This document shows positions 43,163 through 53,533 of a stretch of 64,000 nucleotides of DNA, piece by piece. The notes beneath the pieces were generated by a model that worked only from the letters and a program-made list of their open reading frames with translations, was not told where the DNA came from and did no database searches. The DNA comes from Pseudomonas sputi (lineage in GTDB: Bacteria > Pseudomonadota > Gammaproteobacteria > Pseudomonadales > Pseudomonadaceae). Location of the stretch: assembly GCF_021603585.1 (NCBI RefSeq), contig NZ_BQHI01000007.1:62001-126000 (forward strand), written 5' to 3'. Each line of letters opens with the position of its first letter. The stretch's first letter is position 1. The position numbers were made by a program, and so were the translations under genes.

Positions 43163-44629
43163 ATGCCCATTCAATGCAAATACAAGCTCCAACATCTTGT
43201 CCTGGCGGTTGCGCTGGCAGTCGGTTGCGTAGAATTTTCTCTGGCGGAGCAGTCGGAGCCTGACGCGCCCGTTATGGACGAAGTGAAACCCAAGCCTTCG
43301 CGCAAGAAGAAAGAAAAACCTGCTCCGCTTGATTTCGCCAAAGAAACCGCGCGTGAGGAAAAGGCCGCACCGACACCGGTCCCAAGCCCCGTCAGCACTG
43401 AGATGCCCGTGGTACCCGCTCACACAGCCGACAACACTCCATCCAAAAAAATCGCCACGACAGAGAGCGGCAGTGCGCTCGAAGAAAGCCTGGAAAAACC
43501 AGCGCCCTTACCGGAGCCGGTTCTGGCGGAAACGCCCGCCGCTCAACAAGCCCCAGTGGCTGACCAGGCACCGCCAACGCAGTCCCCTTCACAACCGGGC
43601 AACTCAGCCATTGCGGCACTGCTCGCCGCCGACGAGTCCACGGCCGCCCTCGCCTACGATCAACTGGCGGGCGGCAGTAACGCCAATCTCGCCAAGGCCA
43701 CTTTGAGCAGCGTCACGCCGGTCAGCGCCAGCCTGCTGTCGGCCATGCACCAACTCGATAACCTGCATGACAACCCGCCAGACGCCCCGCGCCACGCGGC
43801 CGGAAACACCGAGAGCGGCAGGGTCTGGCTGCAAGCCCTCGGTCATAGCGGCAAACTGGATCGCGATGTGGAGCCCATGCAGCACGCCACCAAAGGACTG
43901 CTGCTCGGCGCGGACTGGCGCCTCGATGAGACATGGCACCTGGGCTTGATGGGCGGCACCTCCGACACGCGCATCGACAGCAACGAGCTGGACGGCGATC
44001 TCGACAGTTGGCACCTGGGTGCCTACGCCTTGCGCCAGACCGGCCGGTTGTCACTTCGGTTCGGCGCAGCCTGGAGCCGTCATGAAGGCAGTACCCGTCG
44101 CGAAGTTGCGTTCGGTCGCTTCCATGACCGACTCGAGAGCGACTATCGGGCCAGCACCCAGCAAGCGTTCATCGAGTCGGGATACAACCTGGGCCGGGGC
44201 AACATCAGCATCGAGCCGTTTGCCGGCATCGGCTACCAACGCTACCAGCGTGACGGCTACACCGAGAAAGGCGGGGCGGCGGCGCTCCGGGTGGGGGATC
44301 AATTCCAGGGCAACTTCAACACCACCGTCGGCCTGCGCATGGCGAAAGTCAGCACGCTGGATAACGGCATGCGCCTCACGCCACGATTCAGCGCGGGATG
44401 GAAACACGTGTACGGCGAGACCGACACCAGCACCCGGCAACGTCTGGTCACCGGCGGCCATGACTACACCGTTTATGGCGCAGAGCTGGATCGCAACAGC
44501 CTGACGCTGGACACCGGGCTTGATCTCACCGTTTCGACCAACCATACACTCGGTGTTGCCTTGTCGGGTGAGGTAGGCACCGACAGCCGCCACCACGGCG
44601 TATCGGGCCAGTGGCGAATGGCGTTCTGA
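43163..44629 (+). CDS. Autotransporter barrel without passenger, Pro-rich N-terminus
   Basis: 488 aa from ATG 43163 (MPIQCKYKLQHLVLAVALAVG, signal peptide), RBS GAGG. The C-terminal about 290 residues are a clear paralogue of the preceding barrel (GLLLGADWRL, GYQRYQRDGYTEKGGAAAL, LDNGMRLTPRFSAGWKHVYG, final GQWRMAF). In place of a beta-helix passenger is a charged Pro/Ala/Glu-rich segment of about 150 residues (e.g. KPKPSRKKKEKPAPL). It may anchor the barrel to the cell wall or be a duplicate that lost its passenger. The upstream in-frame extension was rejected for lack of a signal sequence. Confidence 0.82.
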   Translation: MPIQCKYKLQHLVLAVALAVGCVEFSLAEQSEPDAPVMDEVKPKPSRKKKEKPAPLDFAKETAREEKAAPTPVPSPVSTEMPVVPAHTADNTPSKKIATTESGSALEESLEKPAPLPEPVLAETPAAQQAPVADQAPPTQSPSQPGNSAIAALLAADESTAALAYDQLAGGSNANLAKATLSSVTPVSASLLSAMHQLDNLHDNPPDAPRHAAGNTESGRVWLQALGHSGKLDRDVEPMQHATKGLLLGADWRLDETWHLGLMGGTSDTRIDSNELDGDLDSWHLGAYALRQTGRLSLRFGAAWSRHEGSTRREVAFGRFHDRLESDYRASTQQAFIESGYNLGRGNISIEPFAGIGYQRYQRDGYTEKGGAAALRVGDQFQGNFNTTVGLRMAKVSTLDNGMRLTPRFSAGWKHVYGETDTSTRQRLVTGGHDYTVYGAELDRNSLTLDTGLDLTVSTNHTLGVALSGEVGTDSRHHGVSGQWRMAF

Positions 44630-44673
44630 GTCCAGACGGGGTGCTGGCGCACGTTGCGGCAGCGCCCCAAAAG

Positions 44674-44699
44674 CAAAAAAAGGGGAGCACATGCCCCCC
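44674..44699 (-). terminator. Intrinsic terminator of pycAB
   Basis: On the minus strand GGGGG...(T)CCCC with a 7-nt loop is followed by eight T residues, 34 bases beyond the pycB stop. Confidence 0.7.
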
Positions 44700-44732
44700 C
44701 GAGGTTTAAAGCGTTGTATCGAGGCCGTTATC

Positions 44733-46541
44733 TCAGCCTTCGATCTCGATCAGGATTTCGCCCGGGTTGACCCGGTCGCCCTTGGCAACGTGGATGGCGG
44801 TGACCTTGCCGGCAATCGCGGCCTGGACTTCGGTTTCCATCTTCATCGCTTCGGTGATTAGCACGGCCTGGCCCGCCTTGACGGTGTCGCCTTCCTTGAC
44901 CAGCACATCGACGATGTTGCCCGGCATGGTGGTGCTGACATGGCCCGGTGCCGAAGCCTGCTTGCGCTTGCTGTTGCCGCCGCCGACGAATTCGTTGAGC
45001 GGTTCGAACACCACTTCTTCCGGCATGCCATCGATGGACAGGTAGAAATGACGCTTGCCTTCAGCCTTGACGCCGACACCGGTGATGTCCACGCGGTAGG
45101 TTTCGCCGTGAACGTCGATGACGAACTCGGTCGGTACGCCTTCGCCGCCGGCCGAAGCCACCTTGCCCGCTTCCGGGATCGGCAGCAGCACTTCCGGGGT
45201 GAGGGTGCCGGCGGCACGCTCTTCGAGGAACTTGCGGCCGATGTCCGGGAACATGGCGAAGGTCAGCACGTCTTCTTCGGACTTGGCCAGTGCGCCGATA
45301 TCGGCACGCAGCTTGGCCATTTCCGGTTTGAGCAGATCGGCCGGGCGTACGTCGATCACCTCTTCGCTGCCGATGGCCTGGCGACGCAGTTTCTCGTTCA
45401 CAGTGCCCGGCGCCTTGCCGTAACCGCCTTGCAGGTAGAGCTTCACCTCGTTGGTGATGGTCTTGTAGCGCTCGCCGGCCAGTACGTTGAAGAACGCCTG
45501 GGTGCCGACGATCTGCGAAGTCGGGGTCACCAGCGGCGGGAAGCCAAGATCCTCACGCACACGCGGGATCTCCGCCAGCACTTCGCCCATGCGGTTCAGA
45601 GCGCCCTGCTCTTTCAACTGGTTGGCCAGGTTGGAAATCATCCCGCCCGGCACCTGGTTGACTTGGACACGGGTGTCGACGGCGGTGAATTCGCTTTCGA
45701 ACTGGTGGTACTTCTTGCGCACGGCGTAGAAGTACAGACCGATTTCCTGCAACAGCTCCAGGTTCAGGCCGGTATCGAACTCGGTGCCTTTGAGCGCAGC
45801 GACCATGGACTCAGTGCCAGGGTGACTGGTGCCCGAAGCGAAGCTGGAGATCGCGGTGTCGATGTGGTCGGCACCGTTTTCAATGGCTTTGAGCTGGCAC
45901 ATGGCTGCCAGGCCGGCGGTGTCGTGGGAGTGGATGAACACTGGCAGCGACTGTTCGGCTTTCAGTGCACGCACCAGTTCACCGGTGGCGTACGGGGTCA
46001 GCAGACCGGCCATGTCCTTGATCGCCACCGAGTCGCAACCCATGGCTTCCATTTGCTTGGCCTGGGCGACGAACGCGTCGATGGTGTGCACCGGGCTGGT
46101 GGTGTAGGCGATGGTGCCCTGGGCATGTTTGCCGGCAGCCTTCACCGCTTCGATCGCCACGCGCAGGTTACGCACGTCGTTCATCGCGTCGAAGATACGG
46201 AACACGTCGATGCCGTTGACTGCGGCCTTGGCGACGAACGCCTTGACCACGTCATCGCTGTAATGGCGGTAGCCCAGCAGGTTCTGCCCGCGCAGAAGCA
46301 TTTGCAGACGGGTGTTGGGCAGCGCGGCGCGCAGTTGGCGCAGACGCTCCCACGGGTCTTCCTTCAGGAAGCGCACGCAGGCGTCGAAGGTCGCGCCGCC
46401 CCAGCACTCCAGCGACCAGTAGCCGACTTTGTCGAGCTTGTCGCAGATCGGCAGCATGTCTTCGGTGCGCATGCGGGTGGCGAGCAGCGATTGGTGAGCG
46501 TCGCGCAGGATGGTATCGGTGACAAAGATCTTCTTGCTCAT
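44733..46541 (-). CDS. pycB: Pyruvate carboxylase subunit B (carboxyltransferase plus biotin carrier)
   Basis: 602 aa. The N-terminal carboxyltransferase domain has VTDTILRDAHQSL, the metal site in HSHDTAG and GTSHPGTESMV. The conserved PYC/OADA domain lies at about 320-500. The C-terminal biotinyl domain carries the biotin Lys in EAMKMETEV. With PycA it makes oxaloacetate from pyruvate; decarboxylase (OadA) activity is ruled less likely by the lack of oadB/oadG. Start ATG 46541 with GAGGAA. It is 11 bases after pycA. Confidence 0.94.
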   Translation of the reverse strand: MSKKIFVTDTILRDAHQSLLATRMRTEDMLPICDKLDKVGYWSLECWGGATFDACVRFLKEDPWERLRQLRAALPNTRLQMLLRGQNLLGYRHYSDDVVKAFVAKAAVNGIDVFRIFDAMNDVRNLRVAIEAVKAAGKHAQGTIAYTTSPVHTIDAFVAQAKQMEAMGCDSVAIKDMAGLLTPYATGELVRALKAEQSLPVFIHSHDTAGLAAMCQLKAIENGADHIDTAISSFASGTSHPGTESMVAALKGTEFDTGLNLELLQEIGLYFYAVRKKYHQFESEFTAVDTRVQVNQVPGGMISNLANQLKEQGALNRMGEVLAEIPRVREDLGFPPLVTPTSQIVGTQAFFNVLAGERYKTITNEVKLYLQGGYGKAPGTVNEKLRRQAIGSEEVIDVRPADLLKPEMAKLRADIGALAKSEEDVLTFAMFPDIGRKFLEERAAGTLTPEVLLPIPEAGKVASAGGEGVPTEFVIDVHGETYRVDITGVGVKAEGKRHFYLSIDGMPEEVVFEPLNEFVGGGNSKRKQASAPGHVSTTMPGNIVDVLVKEGDTVKAGQAVLITEAMKMETEVQAAIAGKVTAIHVAKGDRVNPGEILIEIEG

Positions 46542-46552
46542 TCTTGTATTCC

Positions 46553-47968
<1,416 letters not shown>

Positions 47969-48105
47969 TTGGAGGTTCCCTTGAGCCGGTGGCACCACGA
48001 CCTGCTAGACCCAGGTCGGCACGTGACCAAATGTTTCCATGTGGTCTCGGCTCCACACTAGCGCTGACAAGGGATTAACAAAAATGAATAAAAATTGGGT
48101 CAGGC

Positions 48106-48121
48106 ATAAGTAAAGACTTAT
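48106..48121. promoter_or_regulatory. Palindrome in the pycR-pycA intergenic region
   Basis: ATAAGT-AAAG-ACTTAT, exact 6-bp arms, 38 bases before pycR and 138 before pycA. It is a reasonable LysR-type recognition site for PycR. Confidence 0.5.
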
Positions 48122-48158
48122 AGTCAGTGCACCAGCCAGCGGCCAGAGTCGGTAGAAA

Positions 48159-49121
48159 ATGCGTAAGTCATTGATGCGTATGACATTGCGTCAATTGCAG
48201 ATCTTTAACGAGGTGTGTGATTTACGATCCTACAGCCGCGCCGCCGAGGAAATGTCGCTCACGCAACCGGCCGTCAGCCTACAGATTCGTCAGCTCGAAG
48301 AGCTGATCGGCCAGCCATTGTTCGATTACGTGGGCAAAAAACTCTACATGACCGAGGCGGCCGAAGCACTCCAGCGCGCCAGCCGGGACATCTTTGGCCG
48401 CCTGGAAAACCTCGACATGCAGCTGTCGGACATGCAGGGCTCGCTGCAGGGCCAGTTGAAGCTGGCGGTGGAGTCCAGCGCCAAATACTTCGTGCCGCAC
48501 CTGTTCGCAGCATTCAAGCGCCAGCATCCGGAAGTGAACCTGCAACTGACGGTGGTCAACCGTGGCCAGGTGATCCGCCGCCTCTCCGACAATCGCGACG
48601 ACCTGGTGATTATGTCGATGGTGCCGCAGGACATGGGCCTGGAATTCCTGCCGTTCCTCAACAACCCGATCGTCGCCGTGGCGCGTCCCGATCATCCGCT
48701 GGCGCACCTGGGCCCGTTGCGTTTGCAGGACCTCGAACCGTACACCTTGCTGATCCGCGAACCCGGCTCGGGCACGCGACTGGCCTGCGAGGAATATTTC
48801 AAGGAGAAGCGCGTGCACTTCACCCAGACCCAGGAAGTGGCGTCGGCCGAGGCCCAGCGTGAATGCGTGGTGGCGGGTCTGGGCCTGGCGCTGTTGACGC
48901 GCCACGCCCTGAACCTGGAGCTGGCGACCGGCGGCCTGGTCGAGCTGCCGGTCGAAGAGTTGCCGCTGTTTCGCAGCTGGTGCCTGGTGCAAGCCAAGGC
49001 CAAACGGCTGTCACCGGTGGCCCACGCTTTCCTGGCGTTTATCCGCAGCGAACGGGTGCAGATCAGCGCGCTGGTTGAGCGCTTCGACGGGAAACTGCCG
49101 GCGCGGCCTGCCAGTAGTTGA
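48159..49121 (+). CDS. pycR: LysR-family regulator of the pyruvate carboxylase genes
   Basis: 320 aa. Winged HTH near the N-terminus (SYSRAAEEMSLTQPAVSLQIRQLEELIG), then a CbbR-like co-inducer domain (GRLENLDMQLSDMQGSLQGQLKLA...). It is divergent from pycAB as in other pseudomonads, where PycR activates them and affects virulence traits. There are three in-frame Met codons at the start (48159, 48174, 48180); I keep the first. The 3' end overlaps the next small gene on the other strand by 59 bases. Confidence 0.88.
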   Translation: MRKSLMRMTLRQLQIFNEVCDLRSYSRAAEEMSLTQPAVSLQIRQLEELIGQPLFDYVGKKLYMTEAAEALQRASRDIFGRLENLDMQLSDMQGSLQGQLKLAVESSAKYFVPHLFAAFKRQHPEVNLQLTVVNRGQVIRRLSDNRDDLVIMSMVPQDMGLEFLPFLNNPIVAVARPDHPLAHLGPLRLQDLEPYTLLIREPGSGTRLACEEYFKEKRVHFTQTQEVASAEAQRECVVAGLGLALLTRHALNLELATGGLVELPVEELPLFRSWCLVQAKAKRLSPVAHAFLAFIRSERVQISALVERFDGKLPARPASS

Positions 49122-49275
49122 GTTTGATGTCCTCGGGAAAATCGCTGATTTCGCTTTGAAGCTGGCGCAGTTCGAAGCGATCTTCGATGGCGCGGCGAAA
49201 TTCCATGCGGCGCTGGTCTTCCTGCTGACGACGGGTTTTCGCGGCGCTGTTGCGTTCTTCGTAGGGCTGAGCCAT
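49063..49275 (-). CDS. Small PA3496-type protein
   Basis: 70 aa, strongly charged: KTRRQQEDQRRMEFRRAIEDR then ISDFPEDIKLNYW. This arginine-rich helix plus ISDxP...NYW pattern is one I know from the small PA3496-family proteins of Pseudomonas, said to matter for envelope integrity. No signal peptide or membrane segment. Its tail overlaps pycR on the opposite strand. Confidence 0.7.
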   Translation of the reverse strand: MAQPYEERNSAAKTRRQQEDQRRMEFRRAIEDRFELRQLQSEISDFPEDIKLNYWQAAPAVSRRSAQPAR

Positions 49276-49383
49276 TTCGAGTCTCCCAAGGCGAGTACGG
49301 GAGTTTCACGATAGGCCCGGGGGATGACGGTTTGGCTTCGTCGGGGTTACAGGCAGATGAAGATTGCCTTCATCCCACGACAA

Positions 49384-50250
49384 TCAGTCATCCAGCGCTT
49401 TCACCGATTTGGGCGACAGCCGCAGACTGCGCAGACTGCGCTTGACGCTCTTGAGGTGGTTGACCAGGCTCGGTCCGCGCGCCATGGCCACGCCCATCGC
49501 CAGTACGTCGATCACCACCAGGTGAGCGATGCGCGAGGTCAGCGGGGTATAGATTTCGGTGTCTTCGTGAACGTCGATCGCCAGGTTGACGGTCGACAGC
49601 TCGGCCAACGGTGTCTGGCTCGGGCACAAGGTGATCAGCGACGCACCGCTCTCGCGAACGAGGTTGGCGGTGATCAGCAGATCCTTGGAGCGGCCGGACT
49701 GGGAAATGCAGATCGCCACATCGGTCGGCTTCAGCGTTACCGCCGACATCGCCTGCATGTGCGGATCGGAATACGCCGCCGCCGTCAGCAGCAGACGGAA
49801 GAACTTGTGCTGCGCATCCGCCGCCACCGCACCTGATGCACCAAAACCGTAGAACTCGACGCGTTGGGCCTGAGACATCAACGTCACTGCCCGCTGCAGC
49901 TCCAGCGGATCGAGCTTTTCGCGCACCTCCATCAGCGTGTGCAAGGTGGTGTCGAAAATCTTCAGGCTGTAGTCGGCAACAGAGTCATCTTCATGGATCG
50001 CGAACTGACCGAAGCTGGCGCCGGCCGCGAGGCTTTGCGCGAGCTTGAGTTTCAGATCCTGGAAACCGGAGCAACCAATGGCCCGGCAGAAGCGCACGAT
50101 GGTCGGCTCGCTGATGCCGACGCTGTGGGCCAGGTCGGCCATGGAACTGTGCATCACTGCCGCAGGGTCAAGCAGCACGTGGTCGGCGACCTTGAGCTCC
50201 GACTTGCGTAACAGGTGACGTGACTGGGCGATGTGTTGCAGCAGATTCAA
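49384..50250 (-). CDS. RpiR/HexR-family transcriptional regulator
   Basis: 288 aa. N-terminal HTH_6 (LAHSVGISEPTIVRFCRAIGCSGFQDLKLKLAQ) and a C-terminal SIS sugar-phosphate domain (YGFGASGAVAADAQHKF, ISQSGRSKDLL). HexR proteins sense KDPG and repress glucose genes. In P. aeruginosa the equivalent regulator between pycR and the uvrD region has a zwf-like gene beside it; here none is present. An exact palindrome 61 bases upstream is probably its own operator. Confidence 0.88.
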   Translation of the reverse strand: MNLLQHIAQSRHLLRKSELKVADHVLLDPAAVMHSSMADLAHSVGISEPTIVRFCRAIGCSGFQDLKLKLAQSLAAGASFGQFAIHEDDSVADYSLKIFDTTLHTLMEVREKLDPLELQRAVTLMSQAQRVEFYGFGASGAVAADAQHKFFRLLLTAAAYSDPHMQAMSAVTLKPTDVAICISQSGRSKDLLITANLVRESGASLITLCPSQTPLAELSTVNLAIDVHEDTEIYTPLTSRIAHLVVIDVLAMGVAMARGPSLVNHLKSVKRSLRSLRLSPKSVKALDD

Positions 50251-50311
50251 GGGGCTGGACTCTTGTTATGGAAAGATGTGCGTTGGCCGGATGCCGGGGA
50301 TGTAGCAAGCT

Positions 50312-50326
50312 TGTAGTTATACTACA
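50312..50326. promoter_or_regulatory. HexR-type operator
   Basis: TGTAGT-TAT-ACTACA, perfect 15-bp palindrome with the layout of the HexR consensus (TGTAATnnnATTACA). It lies upstream of the RpiR gene and suggests autoregulation. Confidence 0.7.
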
Positions 50327-50400
50327 TGAATCGGCTTTTTGCCTGCTCAATGCGTAACTGGATCCCCCCGGATCAGGCGACATGCGCTGCATGTAGCCCT

Positions 50401-53274
50401 TTACAGCGGTTTTTCCTGTTCACGCAGCAACGCGGCAAGGCCGACTGCCTCCACCGGACGGCTGATCAGATAACCCTGCACCTCATCGCAACCCTCAGCT
50501 TTCAGAAACGCCAGCTGCTCGGATCGCTCGACACCTTCGGCGACCACTTTCAGTGACAGCCCATGAGCCATCGCAATGATCGCCCGGGTGATCGCCGCGT
50601 CCTCGCTGCCCTCCCCCAACCCGCGGATAAAGGCCTGATCGATCTTCACGTAGTCCACCGGAATCCGCTTCAGATAGCTCAGCGACGAATAGCCGGTGCC
50701 GAAATCGTCGATGGCCAGCTTCACCCCCAGATCCCGCAACTGCTGGAACGTGGCGATGATGTGTTCGACGCTGTCGAGCAACTGGCTTTCGGTCAATTCC
50801 AGTTCGAGGTAGTGCGGCGCCAGACCGGTTTCCTCCAGCACTTGGCGCACCAGACTGACCAGTTTGCCCTGCCGCAGTTGATGCACCGACAGGTTCACCG
50901 AAACCCGGATCGGCGACAGCCCCTGACGCTGCCATTCGCAAGCCTGCCAGCAGGCCTGGCGCAGGACGAACTCGCCGATCGGCCCGATCAGCCCCGTTTC
51001 TTCGGCCAGACCGATGAAGTCCCCCGGCGGTACCCGGCCCATGGTCGGATGATCCCAACGCACCAGCGCTTCTGCCGCGTTGAGGCGGCCGGTCGCCAGG
51101 CACAGTTTCGGTTGATAGAAGACGTTGAGCTGCTTGTCCTCGATGGCTTTGCGCAACTGGTTTTCCAGTTGCAGGCGCTCCAGCGTGCTGGCCTGCAGGC
51201 TGTCGGTGTAGAACTGGAAATTGTTGCCGCCCAGGTGCTTGGCATGTTGCATGGCCATGTTCGACTGGCTGACCAGCGCGGAAATCTCCCGGGCGTTGTC
51301 CGGCAGCAGGCTGATGCCCATCGAGGCGCTGACCACCAGCTCATGCCCCTCCACGGTCAACGGCAGTCGCAGCTTGCTCGACAGTCGAGTGGCGACCCGC
51401 GCCAGGCTCGACAGGCTGCCGTAGGCGTCGAACAACACCGCGAACTCATCGCCGGACAACCGGGCAATGGTGTCGGCTTCCGGCAAGGCATTGACCAGCC
51501 GTCGAGACATTTTTTGCAGCAACTGGTCGGCGATCTCGTGACCAAGGCTGTCGTTGAGCAGCTTGAAGCGATCCAGATTGATGTGCAGCAGCGCCAGGCT
51601 CCGGCGCCCGCCCTGCCGTACGCGCTGATGGGCTTCGTGCAGGCGTTCGCGGAACAGCGAGCGATTGGCAAGGCCGGTGAGTTCGTCGTAGTGGGTCAGA
51701 AAGCGCATGCGCTCTTCGGATTCACGGCGCGCCGAGAGATCGGCGAAGAAGCCGACAATATGGCTCACATTTCCCCGCCTGTCGCGCACGGCATTCAATT
51801 GCAGCCACTGCGGATACAACTCGCCATTTTTGCGGGTTTCCACCAGCTCGCCCTGCCAGCTGCCGTGCTGTTCCAGCGCGTGGCGGATCGCGACGTAATG
51901 ACGGCGGGCGTCGCGACTGCACGGCAGTTCGACGACATTACGCCCGAGCATGTCGTCGATGTCATACCCAGTGACCCGGCTGAAGGCCTGATTGATGGCG
52001 ATCAGCGCGTAATTCGGGTCGAGGATCACGATGCCTTCACTGGCGGCCTCGAACACCGTCGCTGCGAGTTGCTGTTGGGCTTCCAGGCCTTTGCTGACGC
52101 TGATGTCGCGCCGGGTGCCGACCATGCGAATGACCCGCCCGTTTTCGTCGCGCTCCACCGCCCGTCCACGGTCTTCGATCCAGACCCAATGGCCGTCGCC
52201 GTGGCGTACGCGGTATTCGATCTGATAATCCTCGGTGCGCCCCTTCAAGTGCTCGATCAGTGCCCGCTTGAGCGGCGGCACATCTTCCGGGTGCAAGCGT
52301 GGGCGCAGGTGCCTGAGCAGCCCGGTGACGTATTGCGGGTCAAGACCGAACAGTTCCTGAATCTGCGTGTGATGAACCTCGTCGGTCTGCAGGTTCCAGT
52401 CCCACAGCCCCAGTTCACTGGCCTTCAACGCCAGAGCCAGGCGCGCCTCGCTTTTGCTCAGCGCCTGGTTGGCGACGTCCAGCTCCCGGCTGCGCTGGGC
52501 GACCCGGTCTTCCAGCTCGACCTGCGCCTCGCGCAGCTTGCCCTCGGCGCAGCGCCGGTGCTCGATTTCCTTCGCCAGCTCCTGATTGAGCTGTTCGCTG
52601 CGGGTTTGCGTCTGTTGCAGGTGTTCGATCAGGTGCTGGTTCTGGAAGCGCCGCAGCAAACCACGATCAATCAGCCGATTGACCTGCCACGCCACGACGC
52701 TCAAGGAGCCGAGCAGAATCAGCCCGAGCCAGCCCCAGCCCCGCGCCAGTTCGTCACCGCCCCAGAACAGGTAGCCGATGGCCGGCAGCAGGCACGGCAA
52801 AGTAAAGGAAAGGAAGGCCGGAATGCTCACAGCGTAAGCCACGCTGGCCGACAGGGTCGCGGCGCCGATCAGGCCGAACACCCAGGCCTGCTGCATGAAG
52901 TTGTCGGCCGGAACCAAAGCGATGCCGGCGCCGGCCAGGGTCAGGCCGGTCATGGTCGAGCCGAGCAGGAACATCCGCCCCCAGATCGGCTGGGCCTGGC
53001 GATCGGGAATCGCCGAATCGAACGCGGCGACCTGAATCACTCGCAACGCCACCAGCGACAACAGCCACACCAGCCAGACGCTGACCACGAAGTAACGCTG
53101 CGGGCTCCAGAGCAGAGCGGCGCAGACCAGACCATTGATCAACATGAACAGGGTGGGCAACAGCGAGCCCTGGTAAAGAAGGCGCGTGCGCTCGACCGCC
53201 ATCTGGGTGGCGTAAAGCTTGCGGATCACCCGAGGCTCCACGGAGGGGCCCGACAGGTCGAAGCTGAGGGTCAT
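50401..53274 (-). CDS. Membrane GGDEF-EAL protein with PAS domains
   Basis: 957 aa from ATG 53274. Six or so membrane segments (about 30-205) are followed by a coiled-coil (about 215-285), two PAS/PAC domains (about 290-540), a GGDEF domain with the active-site variant SGDEF, and an EAL domain with EALVRW, LTESQLL and DDFGTGYSSL intact. It can in principle both make and break c-di-GMP. Its place next to uvrD is the usual Pseudomonas one. The upstream start at 53478 would add 68 residues without character and run into the uvrD promoter region. Confidence 0.9.
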   Translation of the reverse strand: MTLSFDLSGPSVEPRVIRKLYATQMAVERTRLLYQGSLLPTLFMLINGLVCAALLWSPQRYFVVSVWLVWLLSLVALRVIQVAAFDSAIPDRQAQPIWGRMFLLGSTMTGLTLAGAGIALVPADNFMQQAWVFGLIGAATLSASVAYAVSIPAFLSFTLPCLLPAIGYLFWGGDELARGWGWLGLILLGSLSVVAWQVNRLIDRGLLRRFQNQHLIEHLQQTQTRSEQLNQELAKEIEHRRCAEGKLREAQVELEDRVAQRSRELDVANQALSKSEARLALALKASELGLWDWNLQTDEVHHTQIQELFGLDPQYVTGLLRHLRPRLHPEDVPPLKRALIEHLKGRTEDYQIEYRVRHGDGHWVWIEDRGRAVERDENGRVIRMVGTRRDISVSKGLEAQQQLAATVFEAASEGIVILDPNYALIAINQAFSRVTGYDIDDMLGRNVVELPCSRDARRHYVAIRHALEQHGSWQGELVETRKNGELYPQWLQLNAVRDRRGNVSHIVGFFADLSARRESEERMRFLTHYDELTGLANRSLFRERLHEAHQRVRQGGRRSLALLHINLDRFKLLNDSLGHEIADQLLQKMSRRLVNALPEADTIARLSGDEFAVLFDAYGSLSSLARVATRLSSKLRLPLTVEGHELVVSASMGISLLPDNAREISALVSQSNMAMQHAKHLGGNNFQFYTDSLQASTLERLQLENQLRKAIEDKQLNVFYQPKLCLATGRLNAAEALVRWDHPTMGRVPPGDFIGLAEETGLIGPIGEFVLRQACWQACEWQRQGLSPIRVSVNLSVHQLRQGKLVSLVRQVLEETGLAPHYLELELTESQLLDSVEHIIATFQQLRDLGVKLAIDDFGTGYSSLSYLKRIPVDYVKIDQAFIRGLGEGSEDAAITRAIIAMAHGLSLKVVAEGVERSEQLAFLKAEGCDEVQGYLISRPVEAVGLAALLREQEKPL

Positions 53275-53533
53275 AGGCAACGTTCTTGTTCTTATAAGTG
53301 TGAGCATGCGCCCGGAAACGTGGACGGAGCATACACAAGCCGAACCACTTGCCAAACTGCCCCAGATCATAAATTCACTGAAACTTTTCCACCGCTCGTC
53401 CCCCTCCAAAGCCCCGACGCCAGGCGGGCCAACGCCTGTAGCCGGTGACCGACCGGTCGTCACGGGCAGCACTTTCATCGGCTAATGCAAAGCTCGGTTT
53501 GCCCGGGCCTGCGGCGCCCCCTAGAATGCCCCG

